Shown here: positions 34,745 to 43,792 of the stretch, piece by piece
How positions within the stretch are numbered: position 1 is the first letter of the stretch
Layout: every line of letters starts with the position of its first letter
Origin: Acinetobacter corruptisaponis
GTDB taxonomy: Bacteria; Pseudomonadota; Gammaproteobacteria; Pseudomonadales; Moraxellaceae
Length of the DNA stretch: 64,000 bases
Direction: 5' to 3'
Assembly (NCBI RefSeq): GCF_030053775.1
Contig: NZ_CP125669.1
Span: 682,001-746,000 of the forward strand
Notes under the pieces: generated by a model
Told to the model about the DNA's origin: nothing
Seen by the model: only the letters and a program-made list of their open reading frames with translations
The model's database searches: none
Position numbers and translations under genes: made by a program

Positions 34745-35905
34745 ATGGAGTTACAGATTCTACAAAAACAGTTAGATGAAAGTAGCCATTGTCCACTGTG
34801 CCATGCTTCCATGTACTGGATTGAGGCAGAACAATACACACATGAACTGCAATTTCATGAATGTAGCCACTGCCAGCATCGCGTTTTTAAACAGGACAGC
34901 AACCTAAATTGTCATTGTGCCTCCTGTACAGCACAGCGCAAGAAACAGACCCAACAAACGCGATTGCAGGAACAGCGTAAAAACAAGGTAAAGGATGAGG
35001 TCATTTACAGCCTTGATCAGCTGAGTTTTCTCAACAAGTTATTCCTGCTCAGCCTACTGGATCAGTATGCGCGTGAAGATGTCCAGCATGATGAACTCAT
35101 TCATTGGAAAAATTGCAAATATCACGAAATTACGCCGAATTATCTATTTCAGAACCATCTTGTTCAGGAACTGCTGAAAGCAGGCATTTTAAAACCACAG
35201 GATTCAGGCATTGAGACTGAGCATTATTACTTGAATGTTCGTCTTGATGGTTATGCTGACCCAAGTCTTTTTAGCATCACACAGCAACTGCGTCACTGGT
35301 TTTATGAAAACCTGAGTTTGGGTATTCCATTCCAGACCACGGATGAAGTGAAAGATAGTCTTTACCTTGTTCTATATCAGGAAATTGTTCAGTTTATGCA
35401 GTTTTACTGCCGTACCTGGGGCATCCAGATTGCAGGGAATCGACATTTTCAGGGCTTCTGTTATCGCTTGATGGAAAACCTTGCGGTAGGACAGATTTAC
35501 TATTTAATCCAGACTGCACTGGAATATCTGTACAAACAAAAGGCATTACAGCCCCGAAATGACAAGTTTATCAACACCAACCTGCTCAAAAAGACGCTGG
35601 AACAGTATCGGGAACGTGCCTTGACTGAACGCTGGGAAACCTCCACCTTACCAAGACCACATAATATTCCATTTAGTAAAATGAGTGAGATTCTGCTGTT
35701 TAAGTTTCTTGGTTATGATGAGCGTATTTTCATACAACCTGTGTGGAAATCATGGCGTAAAATCGAACCACGCCTCAGTTTTTATTCTGTAAAACGTTGT
35801 ATGTATTGTGGTTCAAATGATCTGGTGGTGGATTATGATGCCAAGGATTATGTCTCGCTGATCTGCCGCCATTGCAAGCATCAAGACCACTATTTCACAC
35901 GTTAA
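34745..35905 (+). CDS. Zinc-ribbon protein of unknown function (386 residues)
   Basis: The N-terminal ~65 residues hold three CxxC pairs (CPLCHAS, CSHCQHR, CHCASC), and the C-terminus has CMYCGSNDL and CRHCKHQ. This gives two likely zinc ribbons flanking a ~270-residue, mostly helical core rich in Gln, Leu and aromatic residues. A basic Lys/Gln/Arg segment (AQRKKQTQQTRLQEQRKNK) follows the first ribbon and might bind nucleic acid. I do not recognise the family. thiM starts 18 bases after its stop, so they are probably cotranscribed, but a link to thiamine is not shown. Confidence 0.8.
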   Translation: MELQILQKQLDESSHCPLCHASMYWIEAEQYTHELQFHECSHCQHRVFKQDSNLNCHCASCTAQRKKQTQQTRLQEQRKNKVKDEVIYSLDQLSFLNKLFLLSLLDQYAREDVQHDELIHWKNCKYHEITPNYLFQNHLVQELLKAGILKPQDSGIETEHYYLNVRLDGYADPSLFSITQQLRHWFYENLSLGIPFQTTDEVKDSLYLVLYQEIVQFMQFYCRTWGIQIAGNRHFQGFCYRLMENLAVGQIYYLIQTALEYLYKQKALQPRNDKFINTNLLKKTLEQYRERALTERWETSTLPRPHNIPFSKMSEILLFKFLGYDERIFIQPVWKSWRKIEPRLSFYSVKRCMYCGSNDLVVDYDAKDYVSLICRHCKHQDHYFTR

Positions 35906-35923
35906 AGCTTTTAAGGATTTGCG

Positions 35924-36742
35924 ATGTCATCAAAACAACAACTGATCGAACAGATTATTCAGGCGTGGCATGAACTACAGCGACAAACGCCTTTGGTTCA
36001 GTGCATGACCAATAGTGTTGCCAATAATTATGTGGCCAATATCCTGCTGGCGGCTGGCGCGTCCCCTGCCATGATTGACAACCCATTTGAGGCGGAAAGT
36101 TTTACGCAAATCAGTTCAGCCCTAAGTATCAATGTCGGAACACCGACGACTGAACAAACGCAGGCCATGCTGATTTCGGCACAAACAGCGCAACAACATC
36201 AAGTGCCGTGGGTGCTTGATCCAGTGGGTTATGGTGCGGTTTTAAAATGGCGGAGTGAAACGGTTGACCAGCTTCTGCACTTTAAACCGACCATTATTCG
36301 GGGCAATGCCTCTGAAATCAGCACACTTGCAGGCAGCCAGGTACAATCAAAAGGTGTTGACAGCACCCTCGATAGTCAGGATGTCTATGCTCAGGCAAAA
36401 AGCCTATTACAGCATGCTGAATGTATTGCAATCTCAGGTGAATCGGACTACCTCATTTCCAGACAGCTTGATGCCGTGATTAAAGTGAATGGCGGGAGTG
36501 ATTTGCAGCCTAAAATCACCGCAACAGGCTGTGCCCTGGGAGCATTAACGGCGGCATATAGTGCGGTCAGTTGCCCACTCATTGCCGCACTTGCCTCACA
36601 TACCCATTTTGCAATTGCGGGAAAACTTGCCTATGATCAGGCACAAACCGTTGGCAGCTTTAATGTCATGTTTATGGATTATGTGCACATGCTTGATGAA
36701 AACCTGATTCAGCAATATGTGGATATTGAAATACTGGAATAA
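35924..36742 (+). CDS. thiM: Hydroxyethylthiazole kinase ThiM
   Basis: ThiM phosphorylates 4-methyl-5-(2-hydroxyethyl)thiazole in thiamine salvage. The 272 residues match the family. Motifs: PLVQCMTNSVANNYVANILLAAGASPAM at the N-terminus, PWVLDPVGYGA near 105, RGNASEISTLAG, and the catalytic TATGCALGALTAAYSAV near the C-terminus, with the conserved Cys. AAGGA precedes the ATG. No thiE or TPP riboswitch is seen next to it, so it appears to rely on the promoter of the preceding gene. Confidence 0.95.
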   Translation: MSSKQQLIEQIIQAWHELQRQTPLVQCMTNSVANNYVANILLAAGASPAMIDNPFEAESFTQISSALSINVGTPTTEQTQAMLISAQTAQQHQVPWVLDPVGYGAVLKWRSETVDQLLHFKPTIIRGNASEISTLAGSQVQSKGVDSTLDSQDVYAQAKSLLQHAECIAISGESDYLISRQLDAVIKVNGGSDLQPKITATGCALGALTAAYSAVSCPLIAALASHTHFAIAGKLAYDQAQTVGSFNVMFMDYVHMLDENLIQQYVDIEILE

Positions 36743-36771
36743 AGCCCTGCCATACAAACAGCGCCTTAAGC

Positions 36772-37623
36772 TTATTTCAACAGCAGGTAAATATCCGTGA
36801 TCAGGTCACATTCATCCACATCATGGATAAAGTTGTGATAATGGAAAAATACGGGAAAATCGCCAGCTTCCAGTTCCGATTGCGGTAACCAGTCACGATA
36901 TAAATAATAGACACTGTCTTTTATATTGTCATGACTGCCTAGATGGCGTATCACCGCATATTTTCCTTTAGGGATGATACCTGACTTAACCCCGTATTGA
37001 TTTTCAGGCACATCTGTATTGATTGTACCTGCGATATCAAAACGGAATTCTGCGCTTGGCGTTTGTTCAGGGTCCGAGAATGGAATACCGTAGGTTTTAC
37101 TTTTCAAGATTGGAGATAAGCGTGTTTCCTTACGCCACGCAATAAATTGGGCAGCGGTTTCAAAAACACGTTCTGGCGCGCCTAAGTGTGAGATAAATGC
37201 GATTTGCTCTTCTGGTCTTTCAACAATGTTCACGTTCATATTGAGTTCTCTCTGAGGTAGGGAAAAAACAAACCTTTGGTGCCAGGATTGCCAGGCTGGC
37301 TGTTCCCTAAACGCACTTGGAGTTTGATCAAATGAACGTTTGAATGCTCGGCTAAATGCTTCAGGACTATCAAAACCTGCCTCCAGGGCAATATCAATAA
37401 TCTTGGTATCAGTTGAGAAGGCGAGTTGGTAGGATGCCCGTTTAAGACGTGACATCTGAATAAACCTCATCACATTCACACCCGTATTTGCCAGAAAAAT
37501 GCGGTGAAAATGAAACTTGGACAATGCGGCAACCCGACTTAAAGTTTCCACATCAAGTTCATCGTCCAAATGCTGCTGGATATATTCACATACCCTTTGC
37601 AATTTCTGGTCATATAGCGTCAT
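36772..37623 (-). CDS. AraC-family regulator with GyrI-like ligand domain
   Basis: 283 residues. The two-HTH AraC domain is N-terminal (about 8-105: DELDVETLSRVAALSKFHFHRIF, IIDIALEAGFDSPEAFSRAFKRSF). A GyrI-like small-molecule-binding domain forms the C-terminal ~155 residues (MNVNIVERPEEQIAFI, IPKGKYAVIRHLGSHDNI, DWLPQSELE). The arrangement is that of the Rob/SoxS-like GyrI subgroup that senses hydrophobic compounds. It is convergent with thiM and separated by 29 bases. The target is unknown. Confidence 0.9.
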   Translation of the reverse strand: MTLYDQKLQRVCEYIQQHLDDELDVETLSRVAALSKFHFHRIFLANTGVNVMRFIQMSRLKRASYQLAFSTDTKIIDIALEAGFDSPEAFSRAFKRSFDQTPSAFREQPAWQSWHQRFVFSLPQRELNMNVNIVERPEEQIAFISHLGAPERVFETAAQFIAWRKETRLSPILKSKTYGIPFSDPEQTPSAEFRFDIAGTINTDVPENQYGVKSGIIPKGKYAVIRHLGSHDNIKDSVYYLYRDWLPQSELEAGDFPVFFHYHNFIHDVDECDLITDIYLLLK

Positions 37624-37794
37624 ACATTTAACTTATAAGCGTTCATTTGATAGAGGCTAATTTGCCAGATTCAGATTTTTCAAACTTGATCAGGATTGCG
37701 CTTTTAACTCCTCACCTAAATTTCTGCCTTAAAATAATATTCTTTTGGCACATCCAGTATTTCTATACAGATCAGATGTAGCATTTTCCTGCCT

Positions 37795-39507
37795 CTATTC
37801 AATAAACAATAAGGCTAAACGCACTTGATCATAAGCCATACGTGGACTGGTTGCCTCTACAATTGGACGCAGCTTGATTGAGCCATCTTCAGTGAAATGT
37901 TCAGGATTTTGGCGCTTTTGCAATTTCTTATAGATTTTGCGCACCTCTTCCACTACTTCATCGCCAGGATGGGCGACTGAAATATCCAGATTCTGTTCTT
38001 TGTGCAAACGTGCCAAATGATTGATGATGGTTGCAGGGGTCAGTCCTCTTTCACTGGCAATATCTTCAATATCATAACCCTCTTCAAACAGCGCCTTGGT
38101 TTCATCCAGAGTTGCGGTGGCATAACTTTGCTTTCCACCCTTGCTAAGTTTTTTCTCATTACGGCTAATTTCAGTCGGATTTAACGTACCACCACAATGA
38201 CGGATAAAGGCATTTTGCTGTGGGGTTAAATCAACATTTTCAAAATTGACTTCGGCTTCAGCAGAGAGTTCCTGAAAACGGCGATCCGCCTTAATGGCCA
38301 GACTATCCAGCTCCAAGGCCTGATCATTAAAACCCAGTAGTTTTAAGCCATTCAGGGACTTTAACCGCGATAAAGCCACATAGCCCTGACCTTTTTCAAA
38401 GGTATGGGTCAGGTTGATTTCTGCGGCTTCCAGTGTCATGCCCTGACTTTTATGGATGGTGATTGCCCAGGCCAAACGTAAGGGAATCTGCTGAAAACTG
38501 GCAATCACCTTGCCTGCCTCGTTTTCAATCGACCATGTTTCTGGCTCAACCAATAAAGTTGTACCATCGGTCAATTTTACTTTAGGCAAAATACCATTCT
38601 GATCATCTTCCTCAAAACCAATCACTTCTCCCAAGCTGCCATTGATATAGCCCAAATCAAAGTTGTTTTTCACAAACATTACTTTGGCATGCTTTTTTAG
38701 GGTCAGTTCTTCAGGCGCACGTACAGACGATTTCAATGTTTCGATCAGCTTTTCATTACCATCCAGCACCGCATTAAACTGATGGCTTTCATTGTCAATC
38801 TCATTCAAATGTTGATAATTGATATTATCGACATCCATATTATGGGTATATAAACGGGTAAAGGTTTCACCAATATCCTGCTGGCGTGATTGCTGTAGCG
38901 CTCGGATATGGTCGGTTTGAATACTTTGCGCCCGAATCGCATTTAAAATCTGGTTGAGGATTTCATCATCCTGACGGTGTTGTTCGGTGAGATAACACAC
39001 CCGAAATTTCGCCTCCACCCAGGCCTCAGACATAAAGCAGAATTTATCCCGATTGGCTTCACCATTACGCCCGACTGGTGGCAACTGGAAAAAATCGCCA
39101 GCGACAATGACCTGAATACCGCCAAACGCCTCATCACTTTCTTTAAAGTATTTTAATACCTGATTGACCAGATTCAGCTGCTTGGCATGCAGCATTGAGA
39201 TTTCATCAATGATGAGAACCTGCGCATTTTCCAGATGCTCTTTTAAATATTTACGCTCTTTCATACGCTTGAGATCATCATCACTCAAACTGTCTTTAAT
39301 CCCAATACCCGCCCAGGTATGAATGGTCATGCCATTCATGTGCGTTGCGGCAATCCCTGTAGATGCAGTAATGGCAACAGGCACCTTGCGTGCCTTTAGA
39401 TAATTGATGTATTGATTAAGCGTATAGGTTTTTCCTGCACCTGCTGAACCCGTTAAAAAAACATTTTCTCCAGCTTTCAATAGTTTCAGTGCAGTCTCTT
39501 GTTTCAT
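37795..39507 (-). CDS. PIF1/RecD-like superfamily 1 helicase with C-terminal HTH
   Basis: 570 residues. Walker A is GSAGAGKT near residue 20, Walker B IIDEISML near 97, then GDFFQLPPVG, a UvrD-like motif ITIHKSQGMTLE, and YVALSRLKSL. These mark a PIF1-type 5'-3' helicase. The last ~150 residues carry a helix-turn-helix module (ALFEEGYDIEDIASERGLTPATIINHL) like the HTH_40 domain seen after RecQ/PIF1 helicases. The role is probably replication-fork or G-quadruplex processing. It stands alone on the minus strand. Confidence 0.88.
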   Translation of the reverse strand: MKQETALKLLKAGENVFLTGSAGAGKTYTLNQYINYLKARKVPVAITASTGIAATHMNGMTIHTWAGIGIKDSLSDDDLKRMKERKYLKEHLENAQVLIIDEISMLHAKQLNLVNQVLKYFKESDEAFGGIQVIVAGDFFQLPPVGRNGEANRDKFCFMSEAWVEAKFRVCYLTEQHRQDDEILNQILNAIRAQSIQTDHIRALQQSRQQDIGETFTRLYTHNMDVDNINYQHLNEIDNESHQFNAVLDGNEKLIETLKSSVRAPEELTLKKHAKVMFVKNNFDLGYINGSLGEVIGFEEDDQNGILPKVKLTDGTTLLVEPETWSIENEAGKVIASFQQIPLRLAWAITIHKSQGMTLEAAEINLTHTFEKGQGYVALSRLKSLNGLKLLGFNDQALELDSLAIKADRRFQELSAEAEVNFENVDLTPQQNAFIRHCGGTLNPTEISRNEKKLSKGGKQSYATATLDETKALFEEGYDIEDIASERGLTPATIINHLARLHKEQNLDISVAHPGDEVVEEVRKIYKKLQKRQNPEHFTEDGSIKLRPIVEATSPRMAYDQVRLALLFIE

Positions 39508-39643
39508 AATTTCATCAGGTAAAAGTAGCAGCCCATAGCTTACCGATTTTTTCTCAAAAATAAAAACCTAAACCGATCTGGAAAACCACTCATATCTCAG
39601 ATTGCCATTGACATCCAGATGTTTTCATTTAATGTATTGATGA

Positions 39644-40633
39644 ATGAATTTAGACTTTATATCAAAAATGAATACTTCAAATTTTTATACTTATCAACCA
39701 GATATCCTAGGGGATGGTTATCAGCAACTGACCCTGAACTTTGCTGATGATTATGATGGGAAAGTTGTTGCGACATTGGTTCGAAAAAAAGCTGCTCAAG
39801 CAACCAAAAAGGCTGTGTTGTACGTTCATGGCTTCACGGATTATTTCTTTCAAAAAGAAATGGCTGAACAGTTCAACCAGCATGGCTATGACTTCTACGC
39901 ACTTGACCTTAGAAAATATGGGCGTTCCAAACTCCCCCATCAAACCCTGTATTACGTGCGGGATTTACGTGAATATGATGCTGAAATCAGCAAGTCACTG
40001 GAGATTATCGGTCAGGAAAACCATAATCAGGTTTTGCTTGCTGGACATTCAACAGGTGGGTTGATCACAACCCTATATGCAGCACATTATCCTGACCATC
40101 GTCTGGTTAAGGCGTTATGGGCAAATAGTCCATTTTATGATTTCTTTAAGAGTATCATTGAGAAAAAAGTGGGGATTCCACTGCTGAGCGAATTTGGCAA
40201 GCGTTTCCCAAATGCCAAGTTTCCAAGTGGCCTAAACCCGTGGTATGTACCAAGTTTGCATAAAAAATTTCATGGTGAATGGGAGTTTAATCTGGAATGG
40301 AAACCTGAATCCATGCCATTTGTACAACTGTGCTTTGTTCATGCCATCCATGAAGCGCAAAAAGAGATCCATAAAGGGATTACACTGAATATTCCAACCC
40401 TGATCATGCATTCACATCAATCCAAATACCCTAAAAAATGGGGAATTGATGCCCAGCAAAGTGATGTCATTCTTGATGTTAAGGACATGACCAATAATGC
40501 CAAAAAAATGAAAGGTGATATACAAACCTTATCAGTACACAACGGCTTGCATGATCTGGTACTTTCAGCCCCACCAGTACGGGAAAAAGTCTACCAAGAC
40601 TTATTTGCCTGGCTTGAGCAAAAGATGCCTTAA
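39644..40633 (+). CDS. Alpha/beta hydrolase (serine hydrolase, lysophospholipase-like)
   Basis: 329 residues with the fold's landmarks: oxyanion region VLYVHGFTDYFF, nucleophile elbow LLAGHSTGGLIT (Ser about 137), and a C-terminal His in VHNGLHDLVLSA. LDLRKYGRSK resembles monoacylglycerol lipase/lysophospholipase relatives. There is no signal peptide, so it is cytoplasmic. The start could also be an ATG eight codons further in; neither has a strong ribosome site. A glutamine amidotransferase follows 30 bases later and may be cotranscribed. The substrate is unknown. Confidence 0.85.
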   Translation: MNLDFISKMNTSNFYTYQPDILGDGYQQLTLNFADDYDGKVVATLVRKKAAQATKKAVLYVHGFTDYFFQKEMAEQFNQHGYDFYALDLRKYGRSKLPHQTLYYVRDLREYDAEISKSLEIIGQENHNQVLLAGHSTGGLITTLYAAHYPDHRLVKALWANSPFYDFFKSIIEKKVGIPLLSEFGKRFPNAKFPSGLNPWYVPSLHKKFHGEWEFNLEWKPESMPFVQLCFVHAIHEAQKEIHKGITLNIPTLIMHSHQSKYPKKWGIDAQQSDVILDVKDMTNNAKKMKGDIQTLSVHNGLHDLVLSAPPVREKVYQDLFAWLEQKMP

Positions 40634-40663
40634 CTCACTTCCAATATAGTGACCTTATAAACC

Positions 40664-41380
40664 ATGAATACAATAGCAGCTTCATTACCTAAAACAGTTT
40701 ATGCAATTCAACATCTTGCCTTTGAGGATTTAGGTTCTCTGGAAGATGCTTTTTATCAACTTGGTTTCCGCGTCCGTTATTTCGAGGCGGGTGTTGACGA
40801 TCTTAGCCCAGCCCTCAATTATGAGGGTTTAACCATCATCCTCGGTGGTCCGATTGGTGTTTATGAAACTGAGGACTACCCTTTCCTGATTGATGAGATT
40901 GAGTTGCTTAAACAGCGTTTGGCAGCCAATAAACCCACGATTGGTATTTGTCTGGGGGCGCAGTTAATTGCACATGCACTGGGAGCCAAAGTCTATGCTG
41001 GACACCAAAAAGAGATTGGCTGGGGCAAACTGGACATTCAGCCTGTTGCTGAAAATATTCTGGCAGCGCTTGAAGATACCCATGTATTGCACTGGCATGG
41101 CGACACATTCGACTTACCAGATCATGCGACCTTATTAGCAAGTTCAGATGTTTATCCTCATCAAGCCTTTGCTGTTGGAAAGCAGATTTTAGCCTTGCAG
41201 TTTCATCTGGAAGTCAGTCAACACAGTTTTGAAAAATGGTTGATTGGTCATACCTGCGAAATACGTCATGCCAATTTGTCTATTCCCCAGTTAAGACAGG
41301 ATAATCTGCTTTATGCAGCCCAATTGGAAAATCAGGCACAAAAAATTATCCAGCGTTTTTTAGAAAATCTTAGCCATTAA
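40664..41380 (+). CDS. Class I glutamine amidotransferase
   Basis: 238 residues with the triad glutaminase fold: oxyanion GGPIGVYE, nucleophile IGICLGAQLIAHALG (Cys near 102), and the catalytic His in LQFHLEVSQ. Stand-alone proteins of this type are often labelled GMP-synthase-like or GatA-like; some act on gamma-glutamyl compounds. No synthase domain is attached and no synthase gene is beside it. The exact substrate is open. Confidence 0.87.
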   Translation: MNTIAASLPKTVYAIQHLAFEDLGSLEDAFYQLGFRVRYFEAGVDDLSPALNYEGLTIILGGPIGVYETEDYPFLIDEIELLKQRLAANKPTIGICLGAQLIAHALGAKVYAGHQKEIGWGKLDIQPVAENILAALEDTHVLHWHGDTFDLPDHATLLASSDVYPHQAFAVGKQILALQFHLEVSQHSFEKWLIGHTCEIRHANLSIPQLRQDNLLYAAQLENQAQKIIQRFLENLSH

Positions 41381-41394
41381 AATAAAATAGTGGA

Positions 41395-41429
41395 AATCAA
41401 AAAGCCTAGATGATCTAGGCTTTTTGATT
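41395..41429. terminator. Strong bidirectional terminator
   Basis: AATCAAAAAGCCTAGA (41395-41410) and TCTAGGCTTTTTGATT (41414-41429) form a perfect 16-base stem with a 3-base loop. T runs occur on both strands. It separates the amidotransferase gene from the convergent solute-binding-like gene. Confidence 0.93.
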
Positions 41430-41449
41430 TTTGAATGATATGTCCTGGA

Positions 41450-42457
41450 CTATTCACCTGCCAAAGAACATTCAAAGTTCGCCTTATCCACTGAACAACG
41501 TGCTTTCTTCAAAACAGACATCATGCCCGCATCGTAGATCCCACGTTGTGTTAGTTCAATACGACCATCACGCATCATTTTTTGGTATTTCAGTTTATCT
41601 TCAGGCGTTAAGTCCATTTTATATTTTGCAGGGATTTCAGATTCCAGACGCTTAATGGTTGCGAATGTTTTTGGAAGCTGTTTTACAAACCATTCACGAG
41701 ATTTTTGACCAAAGCCTGCTGGAAATTTCTCAGGGCGTAATACAAGGTTTGCTGTCACTTGCAGCACAGGGAAATTATACATCACACCGTTTGTACCCAG
41801 CCCCTTACTTAACTCTAATGGTTTGTAGGCATAGGCTGGCGCACCAATCATATCAACCTGACCATTATTAAACTTGGCGGCAAAGTTTGAAATGTCAGAA
41901 AGTACCGCTTGAGCACCAACACGTTGTACAATCAGTTTCTGTGCATCGTCATAGCCCAAGACAGCAAACTTTTTACCTGCTGCTTTTTCAATTGAGTTGA
42001 TGCTTTTATCACGAACGAAAATATAAGCTGAGCCTAGTGGTGAAATGCCCGCTACTTCATATTTGTTACCACCAAGATTGGTGGTCATTTTGGCGGCGTT
42101 ACGTGCATCTGAAACGAAAGTGATTGCGCGCTTTGCAATCTCATCACTTGGAACACCACCTAATGAGTCAATAGAACCCACATATTTATTATATGGACGT
42201 GCACGCATGGATGTCATTGCAACCGCATCGCACTTGGCTGCCTTAAAGTCATTATCAGCAACAGCTTCATCTGTAATTGCCATTAAATTGACATCAGCAC
42301 CCCAGCCTTTTGCTGCCAATGCCCAGTCCTGCATCATTTTATAAGCCTCACCAGACTTTCCCAAGATGTCAAAAACACAGACATCCACTTTTGCCTGAGC
42401 AGAAATCGACATTCCCATAAGAAAAGTCGTTACGATGGCTAGTGCAACTTTTTTCAT
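41450..42457 (-). CDS. Putative periplasmic solute-binding protein, copy 1 (DUF6091-like)
   Basis: 335 residues. A Sec signal peptide (MKKVALAIVTTFLMGMSISAQA) is followed by KVDVCVFDILGKSGEAYKM. The two-lobed appearance and conserved DALGA-type and SMRARPYNKYVGS motifs resemble the family annotated as putative solute-binding protein DUF6091 in Acinetobacter and Pseudomonas. Paired cysteines near both ends (VCVFD, AKCDAV, RCSVDKANFECSL) suggest disulfides. No ABC or TRAP permease is adjacent. The ligand is unknown. A paralogue lies 162 bases upstream. Confidence 0.82.
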   Translation of the reverse strand: MKKVALAIVTTFLMGMSISAQAKVDVCVFDILGKSGEAYKMMQDWALAAKGWGADVNLMAITDEAVADNDFKAAKCDAVAMTSMRARPYNKYVGSIDSLGGVPSDEIAKRAITFVSDARNAAKMTTNLGGNKYEVAGISPLGSAYIFVRDKSINSIEKAAGKKFAVLGYDDAQKLIVQRVGAQAVLSDISNFAAKFNNGQVDMIGAPAYAYKPLELSKGLGTNGVMYNFPVLQVTANLVLRPEKFPAGFGQKSREWFVKQLPKTFATIKRLESEIPAKYKMDLTPEDKLKYQKMMRDGRIELTQRGIYDAGMMSVLKKARCSVDKANFECSLAGE

Positions 42458-42619
42458 ATTTTCTTCCTTTCACAAACCTTATGTTTGTTTTCTTCATTGG
42501 GCACTGAATGTGCCTTTCTACTCATAACGATTATCCAAATCATCGTTATTTATTTTTTGCCGCATTTTATAATTACAGTAGGATCAGTCAATTATTTAAG
42601 TGCCTGAACAACAGGTTGG

Positions 42620-43621
42620 CTATTCTCCACTTAAAGAACACTCAAAATTTGTTCGTTCCACTGTACAACGGGCACGTTTCAGAACTCCCATCATCACTGG
42701 GTCATAAACTCCCAATTTAGTCAGTTCGATTCGCCCATCTCTCAACATTTGTTGATAACGACGTTTATCTTCAGCAGAAAGCCCCTGCTTATATTTGGCA
42801 GGAATTTCTGCTTCCAGACGCGCAACGGTGGCAAAGTTTTTGGGAAGTTGCTTAATCGCCCAGTCACGTGACTTCAATCCAAAATTAGCAGGGAATTTGT
42901 CTGGGCGAATAATGATGTCGCCCGTTAAATTGATAACAGGAAAATTAAACATGGCACCATTTGCCCCTAGACCTTTTGCAATTTCCAATGGTTTATAGGC
43001 ATAGGCTGGTGCAGCAATCACGTCCACCTGGTTATTATTAAATTTCTTGGCAAAATCTGAAATTTCAGAAGGGACACCGACCAGTTCCAGACGTTCCACA
43101 ATCATTTTCTGGGCCTGGTCATAGTGTAAATAGGCAAACCGTTTACCTTTGCCTTTTTCAATGGTATTGATATTTTTATCGTGTACAAACACATAGGCCA
43201 AACCAATTTGAGCGATAACAGCAACCTCAAATTCATCCCCCTCTACCTTTGTCACCATACGATGCTTATTGCGGGGGTCTAGTACATAGGTAATGGCTTT
43301 TTGCGCAATCGAATTGCTGGTGATTGCACCCAAGGCATCAATTGATCCCGCAAACTTATTGTATTTACGGGCACGCATTGATGTCATGGAAACACCATCG
43401 CATTTTCCGTCTTCAAAATCATTTTGTGCCTTGGCTTCATCCTGATATGGAATCAGGTTTAGATCAGCATTCCAGGACTTTGCGGCCAATGCCCACTCTT
43501 CGACCATCTTATACGACTCACCAGCCTTACCCAGTAAATCGAATACACAAATATCGACTTTCGCATATGTTGTCGTTGAGAAAACTGTCATTAAGGCTGC
43601 AATCAAAATTCCGTTTTTCAT
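42620..43621 (-). CDS. Putative periplasmic solute-binding protein, copy 2 (DUF6091-like)
   Basis: 333 residues from the ATG at 43621, which has AGGAT upstream and begins a normal signal peptide (MKNGILIAALMTVFSTTTYA). The mature part parallels copy 1 along its length: KVDICVFDLLGKAGESYKM, SMRARKYNKFAGSIDALGA, AAPAYAYKPLEIAKGLG and the end CTVERTNFECSLSGE. A tandem duplication is evident, with moderate divergence. An AraC-family gene is divergent from it and may control both. Confidence 0.82.
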   Translation of the reverse strand: MKNGILIAALMTVFSTTTYAKVDICVFDLLGKAGESYKMVEEWALAAKSWNADLNLIPYQDEAKAQNDFEDGKCDGVSMTSMRARKYNKFAGSIDALGAITSNSIAQKAITYVLDPRNKHRMVTKVEGDEFEVAVIAQIGLAYVFVHDKNINTIEKGKGKRFAYLHYDQAQKMIVERLELVGVPSEISDFAKKFNNNQVDVIAAPAYAYKPLEIAKGLGANGAMFNFPVINLTGDIIIRPDKFPANFGLKSRDWAIKQLPKNFATVARLEAEIPAKYKQGLSAEDKRRYQQMLRDGRIELTKLGVYDPVMMGVLKRARCTVERTNFECSLSGE

Positions 43622-43792
43622 TACGAATCCTAGTGTTATTCTTAATCTATTCAATCCCATAGAAAAACATAAACTGTTTTAAAACGTGGTCTATTTACTT
43701 AGGGGATTGGTGAAGCTATTTTTAAATATAAAAAAATGTTGTAATAGTTCTTATCAAGCCATTTTAGTATCATTTTCCGACATCGCATTTTT

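Noticed and set aside
35906..35923. TPP riboswitch upstream of thiM
   Set aside because: Only 18 bases separate thiM from the preceding gene, too few for the element.
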